This document shows positions 61,401 to 64,000 of a DNA stretch of 64,000 nt, one piece after another; positions within the stretch are counted from its first letter, which is position 1; each line of letters opens with the position of its first letter. The translations under genes and the position numbers were made by a program. The notes below the pieces were generated by a model. It did not search any database. It was not told the DNA's origin and saw only the letters and a program-made list of their open reading frames with translations. The stretch is taken from assembly GCF_000003815.2 (NCBI RefSeq), contig NC_049982.1, positions 6,803,283 to 6,867,282 of the forward strand, read 5' to 3'. This DNA is from Branchiostoma floridae (lineage: Eukaryota > Chordata > Leptocardii > Amphioxiformes > Branchiostomatidae).

Positions 61401-64000
61401 AGACAGTCACTTCATACAAAATCAGGGCAAATCCGTTCTTGTTTCCGATTTCGAAACACTTGAGTCTACAATAATCAACACCGCGTTTTCTAATAACTCA
61501 GATGCTTGTATCACATTCTCAAAACAAGGTTCGGCAGATCACCCTTTCAATGTTGTCATCAACGGAAATAGCTTCTTTCATAACATCGGTCCGCGTATTG
61601 TTCATCTCGACATACCGGAGAACAGCGACACATCAGTGACATCTGTTGTAGAATTTGAGGATAACATTTTGGATGCTAACACAGTTGTGAATCCATTTCA
61701 AAGTACGTATGGATGTTCCCGCAAATGTCTCTATGCAGTTCTTGTCATACACGAGGTGGCAACAACACTGAAAGGTAATATCTTCACCAATCCGGCCGCT
61801 CGATATCAACTATCGACTACAGGTTCAGCATCACCACAACCTCTAAATGCAACGTACAACTACTGGGGAACTAAGGAGGAGCTGGACATTGTGAGGAGCC
61901 TCTTTGCCAGGTCTCAAAGATACACTTTGAGGGAAATATCGTACGCACCTTATTTTCTTTCCTCAGTGAAGGCAAACATAAGTACACCATCTGCCCCAGT
62001 ATGGCCTGATTTCCACAGAAATGACAGTATCGGCGGTGTGGTACAAGGAGATCTCTACCTGTCCGCTGCAGGAGGCCCGTACTATGTGTCCGGTGACATC
62101 ATCATCCTCCCAAACAGTTCTCTCTCCATCGAGGCTGGGACAACACTTGATTTCGCGCAGGACATAGGTTTGTTCGTTCAAGGAAGATTGGTTGCAAATG
62201 GCAGCGAGCAAGAAAGAGTACAGTTTCTGTTAGCTTGGAAAGACAACGACAGTGCGCCGTCTGGCAGGGAGGACTTCATCAAGCTTGTTGGCGGCAATCA
62301 CACGAGGGAGGGGTATGTACATGTCTTTGCGAATGGATCTTGGCAGACCGTTTGCCGGGATGATGACTGGGTTTGGACAGATTCTGAGAGAGTTTGTCAA
62401 CATCTTGGCTACAGGGGAATAGAGTCGGACGTCGTTGACAGGCGACCATTTTCTGAATCCACATGGCAACGCAACTTGACATGCGGCGACCTCTTCGAGG
62501 AAGGGGAAACGCGATGCGTGCATCCCATCAACACCACAGAATGTGCATCCGTTTTGTATGTGGTTTGCGAGTATACCCCCTGGTTCGGATTACACTTTAC
62601 ACTAACAGCAGCTCCCAGCATCCTGCGGAACGTCGACGTGTCCGGGAGCAGAACCGGACTGCACGTTGACTTCCACAGCCACAGGATGTCCGACATCCGC
62701 GTGCGTGACGTACAGGATGACGGTATCATTATTCGACACCATGATGCTCTGCGGAATCCCTCCGTATGTGACGACTGTAGTCTTGAAAGCATCGGAGGCC
62801 ACGGCATACAGGTCTATTCCGCGCCTTCGTTAATCAGAAAGACTTCCATTGAGAACGTCGTAGGAAACGGCATAGACATTAGGGGCATCACACCAGAAGA
62901 CGTCATGAAGGCAACATCACTGATACCACTTTCTGCCAGACACTCTATTTGCTCCGGTAATAAAGCCTTGGATCCAGGCGAACGTCTTTTAGTAGAGCTG
63001 ACAGGAGTGGGTAGCTGCGTGGAGTTTTTGTCCACAGTGCCAGGCCACATCATTGCGGTACAGGCCATGTTTAAGACTAGCAATACAATGCTGTCGCTGA
63101 GCGTTCACGATGGTGGTTCAGCTGAATCAGGACAGGTATGGACCATTGATGACGAGGAGTCAGAAGTAATTGTTTCAAGCGGCCAGACCATTGCCCTTGT
63201 GTATGAAGCCTCGGGACCAGAAAACAAGACATATCTTCTGGTAGAGGCATTAAAAGATGACGACAGGCAACATCCAGCTGGTGACAACGCTAACATAAAA
63301 CGGGGCATCGTTATTGAAGACGCAACCATATATAAAGCCGAAATAGGAGTTAACCTCGACCAATCAGAGAAAAGTAACCTACGCCACCTCCAAATTACGA
63401 ATTCATCCGCAATGTACTGTAATCAGGGCATGAAACTGCTGAATATTTCGGCGAATATCATCGTAAAAGATAGCAGTTTGAAAGACAATAAGGAAACCGG
63501 CATCATAGTGGAAGAAGTAACACGAAACAAAGCATCCATCAGTTTGAATGCATCGGAAATCTCTTGGAATGGGGGAGCGGGACTGGAAATGACATTTTCA
63601 GATTCGACGTACGAAAAAGAAATCGTGGTCTCTGGATGTCGATTCGAAAGGAATGCGCTTGTGGGTAGTGAGGGGAATCCTGCAGTAAGTCTCACGGGAC
63701 ACGCTGCCAAATGGGACATAAGAGGAAATACGTTTGACAACAATCCAATAGCTGCGGTGGAAATAGCTGGAGCGATGTCGATGTGGAACTTTGAACAAAA
63801 CTGGTTCATTCGTAACCGCGTTCAGAGGTATCTAATCAGTACCGCCGATGTGTCATTTTCTACAGTCACCTTCGAGGGAAATGCCTTTACTGACAATCAG
63901 GTAGAAAACGGTGGTTTGATGGATATAAGTGGGTTTGAAAACAACTGCACGATTTCATCAAACGTGTTCCAGAACAACTCGGGGTGGTATGTTATCGACA
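49473..64000 (+). CDS. bark: Bark beetle-like protein (SRCR, parallel beta-helix, CUB-like), 5' four exons, 3' end outside window
   Basis: Large secreted or membrane protein. In insects Bark/Anakonda organises epithelial junctions; the role here is inferred. Exons 49473-50124, 59582-60138, 60408-60669 and 61097 to the edge join in phase to 1458 residues with no stop. Order: signal peptide (1-24), entry module GGTLTADLTLNLSG through TVEPGVRLWF (about 28-95), SRCR1 (about 110-228, six Cys, split between exons 1 and 2), beta-helix repeats (230-360), CUB-like domain (about 370-490), more beta-helix (500-780), a second entry module (about 798-880), SRCR2 (about 885-985), a second CUB-like domain (about 1100-1215), then beta-helix N-x-F-x-x-N strands. 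So the whole block occurs twice. The ATG at 49473 was chosen because a signal peptide follows directly; the frame stays open back to 49344. Confidence 0.88.
50870..51190. repeat. GCGCTC-family fold-back sequence
   Basis: CATTCCACTAGAGCGGC opens a stretch rich in CCATCGC and GAGAGCGCCGT that closes with CGTCAAGTGGAATG. A further arm follows at about 51093-51190 (CCACTTGGACGTCCCTCTCG, CAAATCACTCAACAAATTG). Same vocabulary as 37476-37690 and 53440-53795. Confidence 0.65.
51230..52345. repeat. Diverged tandem repeat, three copies of about 400-500 bp
   Basis: Phrases GGGGGATGGTTGGG.CAGCTC, ATACCATAGG.AGACAGG, GAGCCAAATGTAATTTT and CACACTGGTACACACA recur in the same order at about 51340-51560, 51629-52000 and 52160-52345. 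Copies differ by substitutions and deletions; the third is shortened. It runs into the CA microsatellite. Confidence 0.8.
52324..52405. repeat. CA microsatellite
   Basis: About 80 bases of CA dinucleotides with three small interruptions (AAAC, GCAC). It appears to have grown from the GTACACACA end of the preceding tandem repeat. Confidence 0.95.
52500..52810. other. Region rich in TGGAAT/ATTCCA words
   Basis: Contains GGAATGCCATTCCAATGCCA and several other self-complementary GGAATTCC-like words. Both strands are open for 60-96 codons, but no protein family is recognisable. Probably an old repeat. Confidence 0.4.
53440..53795. repeat. GCGCTC-rich internal array with fold-back ends
   Basis: About ten repeats of a 12-13-base phrase of the type (A/T)GGCGCTCTC or ACCGCGCTCCT. 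They are bracketed by GTCGCAGTCAGAGCGAAGCG at the left and CGCAGCGAGAGCGTCGC at the right, and end in GTAGAATGGGG. No stable reading frame is shared between units. Confidence 0.75.
54779..54894. repeat. 25-bp minisatellite, left block
   Basis: Four to five units of GGCCAAAAGCCTTCCGTCCC plus AGCGC. It stops at CCCAG, where the LINE begins. The same unit continues on the right of the LINE. Confidence 0.93.
54895..56295 (+). CDS. LINE reverse transcriptase, N-terminally truncated, otherwise intact
   Basis: Open from the minisatellite junction (SLINGVFPSQWKVAKVRPLP) to TAG at 56293-56295, about 466 codons. Visible are WPISLLPVLSKVLERVV, motif A FSAAFDLVDH, motif B GVPQGSCLGPLLF, motif C MYADDTSLY and the C-terminal LWNSLPSNIKSLYTLSSFK block. 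The catalytic aspartates are all present and there is no internal stop, so the copy is young. NYRPISLLP of related elements reads NSWPISLLP. It has no start codon or promoter of its own and cannot be an autonomous element. Confidence 0.85.
   Translation, partial: SLINGVFPSQWKVAKVRPLPKNSRMRLTGKNSWPISLLPVLSKVLERVVHDQIFHYVNINNIVSTAQHAYRPNHSTTTALVKMTDDWLSAMDKGELVGVVYIDFSAAFDLVDHCILLAKLKSYGFQPGVLAWFESYLQSRTQVVYINGQFSEPLGLECGVPQGSCLGPLLFTLYTTDLPLTVSQCSTEMYADDTSLYKAAKSVGAIVATLQPDLIELSNWVSVNRLVMNVLKTKCMLFGTARKLALLPDKSLNLVIGSEKVEQVIEAVLLGLHMDPSLTWNLHTKYLVTKLSGNLAYVRRYACYIPDDVCKLVLQALVLSVVQYCSPLLASMSDSNMRKLQIVQNRACRLLLKCTSDTSVRRMHLELGWPTVRKRFSLSTLIMFFKVLTSHEPQNVYNSFIPVNSSHMYNTRFSVSNNFRLPKPKTNSGKRTFLYRAIMLWNSLPSNIKSLYTLSSFKQAISNIVN
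54895..56463 (+). mobile_element. 5'-truncated non-LTR retrotransposon (LINE, CR1/Jockey-like)
   Basis: Runs from inside the reverse-transcriptase domain to a 3' end CAACAATAAACAACAA. A 7-bp stem (TTAGCCC/GGGCTAA, loop GTAA, 56414-56431) precedes the end, a common feature of LINE 3' tails. It is flanked by TCCCAG on both sides, a possible target duplication, although TCCCAG is also part of the minisatellite unit. The endonuclease and first ORF are absent, as expected for truncated insertion. Confidence 0.85.
56464..57529. repeat. 25-bp minisatellite, main block (about 42 units)
   Basis: Unit TCCCAGCGCGACTAAAAGC plus ATCCCG or CTCCCG. Variants at the GAC/GGC/GTC position and the ATCCC/CTCCC/CTTCC position are interleaved, suggesting repeated unequal exchange. 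Stops in every frame do not occur because 25 is not a multiple of three, which creates long false ORFs on the minus strand. Confidence 0.96.
57530..57720 (+). mobile_element. Identical second copy of the LINE 3' tail
   Basis: From AGCTATCTCAAACATTGTC to CAACAATAAACAACAA it is base-for-base the same as 56272-56462, including the last codons of the ORF, the hairpin and the 3' end. The left junction is AAAAGCTATC, where array AAAAGC and LINE CAAGC overlap by AAGC. It is a recent duplication, not an independent insertion. Confidence 0.9.
57721..57977. repeat. 25-bp minisatellite, right block (about 10 units)
   Basis: Continues the array after the duplicated LINE tail. The run of variants CTAAAATCC, CAACTAAAAGCC and CCATCCC matches the order at about 57420-57525, so array and tail were copied together. 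Confidence 0.93.
58645..58755. repeat. ACCGGT-rich patch
   Basis: GGGTGGGTACCGGTACACCG is followed by many ACCGG/CCGGT words (ACCGGTACAAAACCGG, GGACCGGTCCGG). The stretch is partly self-complementary. It lies alone in AT-rich DNA and is probably the remnant of a short repeat. Confidence 0.6.
59582..60138 (+). CDS. bark: Bark-like exon 2: end of SRCR1 and beta-helix repeats
   Basis: Begins GTNDDVGLVCDG, supplying the last SRCR cysteine. Then come GGGDLWKGVQFDDAAYTTF, LNHVTIDGAG, MTNLNIVNSFTSGIKLLDM and LRMSNINLTGNGAIRVE, typical right-handed beta-helix turns. Acceptor GTCTCCAG, donor GTAAAA, 557 bases. Confidence 0.9.
60408..60669 (+). CDS. bark: Bark-like exon 3: CUB-like domain
   Basis: Encodes VITTDPGQVITVQYITMSSD, MMFQVRDGAAV and SIWLRLRSVYYSEDRFTIVL, the beta-sandwich pattern of a CUB domain; the first half is in exon 2 (FCTLDTTGNQITFP). 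Acceptor TCCCCAG, donor GTAAGT. Confidence 0.87.
61097..64000 (+). CDS. bark: Bark-like exon 4 (open to window end): beta-helix, second entry module, SRCR2, second CUB-like
   Basis: 2904 bases without a stop after acceptor CACCAACAG. Contains beta-helix strands (VTQTTFTGNSDGIVVV, SVEDSHFIQNQGKSVLV), YNYWGT, GGVVQGDLYLSAAGGPYYVS, SLSIEAGTTLDF, SRCR2 (WQTVCRDDDWVWTDSERVC, NLTCGD, RCVHP, VVCEY), a CUB-like stretch (HSICSGNKALDPGERL, LLVEALKDD) and further helix turns to SGWYVID at the edge. An exon near 3 kb is unusual beside its neighbours of 260-650 bases. Confidence 0.88.

Noticed and set aside
1-64000. tRNA, rRNA, CRISPR and bacterial operon features
   Set aside because: Looked for and not seen. 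The window is eukaryotic, and no cloverleaf with A and B boxes or spaced direct repeats of CRISPR type was found by eye.

Overview
The window looks like chordate genomic DNA, most probably amphioxus (Branchiostoma). It has intron-rich animal genes with GT-AG splicing. It carries one LRP5/6-type Wnt co-receptor about equally close to vertebrate LRP5 and LRP6, as expected for a lineage that split before the vertebrate duplication. It also has a clan-2 cytochrome P450, a 'bark beetle'-type SRCR/beta-helix gene, and many short inverted-repeat elements in the introns. The species is an inference. A 100-N gap (39468-39567) shows this is a scaffold.

Layout. (1) 280-36317, minus strand: the 5' three quarters of LRP5/6. 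Seventeen exons with consistent splice phases encode a signal peptide, four YWTD beta-propellers and three EGF-like modules (about 1219 residues). The last EGF module, LDLa repeats, membrane span and cytoplasmic tail lie beyond the left edge. Introns 1, 2 and 3 are 11.3, 9.5 and 5.6 kb. (2) 36318-41078: intergenic DNA with MITE-like elements, a CT microsatellite, the assembly gap and a local duplication. (3) 41079-44858, minus strand: a complete seven-exon CYP2-like P450 (502 aa). (4) 46716-48600, minus strand: remnants of a second, tandem P450 copy (last exon and part of the first exon). A 945-bp element with perfect 50-bp terminal inverted repeats sits between them. (5) 49473-64000, plus strand: the 5' part of a bark beetle-like extracellular protein. 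Four exons are visible, the fourth open to the window edge (1458 residues so far). Its 9.5-kb first intron holds diverged tandem repeats, GCGCTC-rich fold-back elements, a 5'-truncated LINE with an intact reverse-transcriptase ORF, and a 25-bp minisatellite.

The three genes share no evident pathway. LRP5/6 is a Wnt co-receptor, the P450 an ER monooxygenase and the bark-like gene an adhesion or junction protein. The less ordinary parts are the repeats. Both ends of one LRP5/6 exon are tandemly duplicated with their splice sites. Several families of fold-back elements recur across 37-54 kb. The LINE landed inside the minisatellite, and its tail was later re-duplicated. All exon coordinates were derived by reading the sequence by eye for homology, splice sites and phase. 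No alignment or transcript was available.
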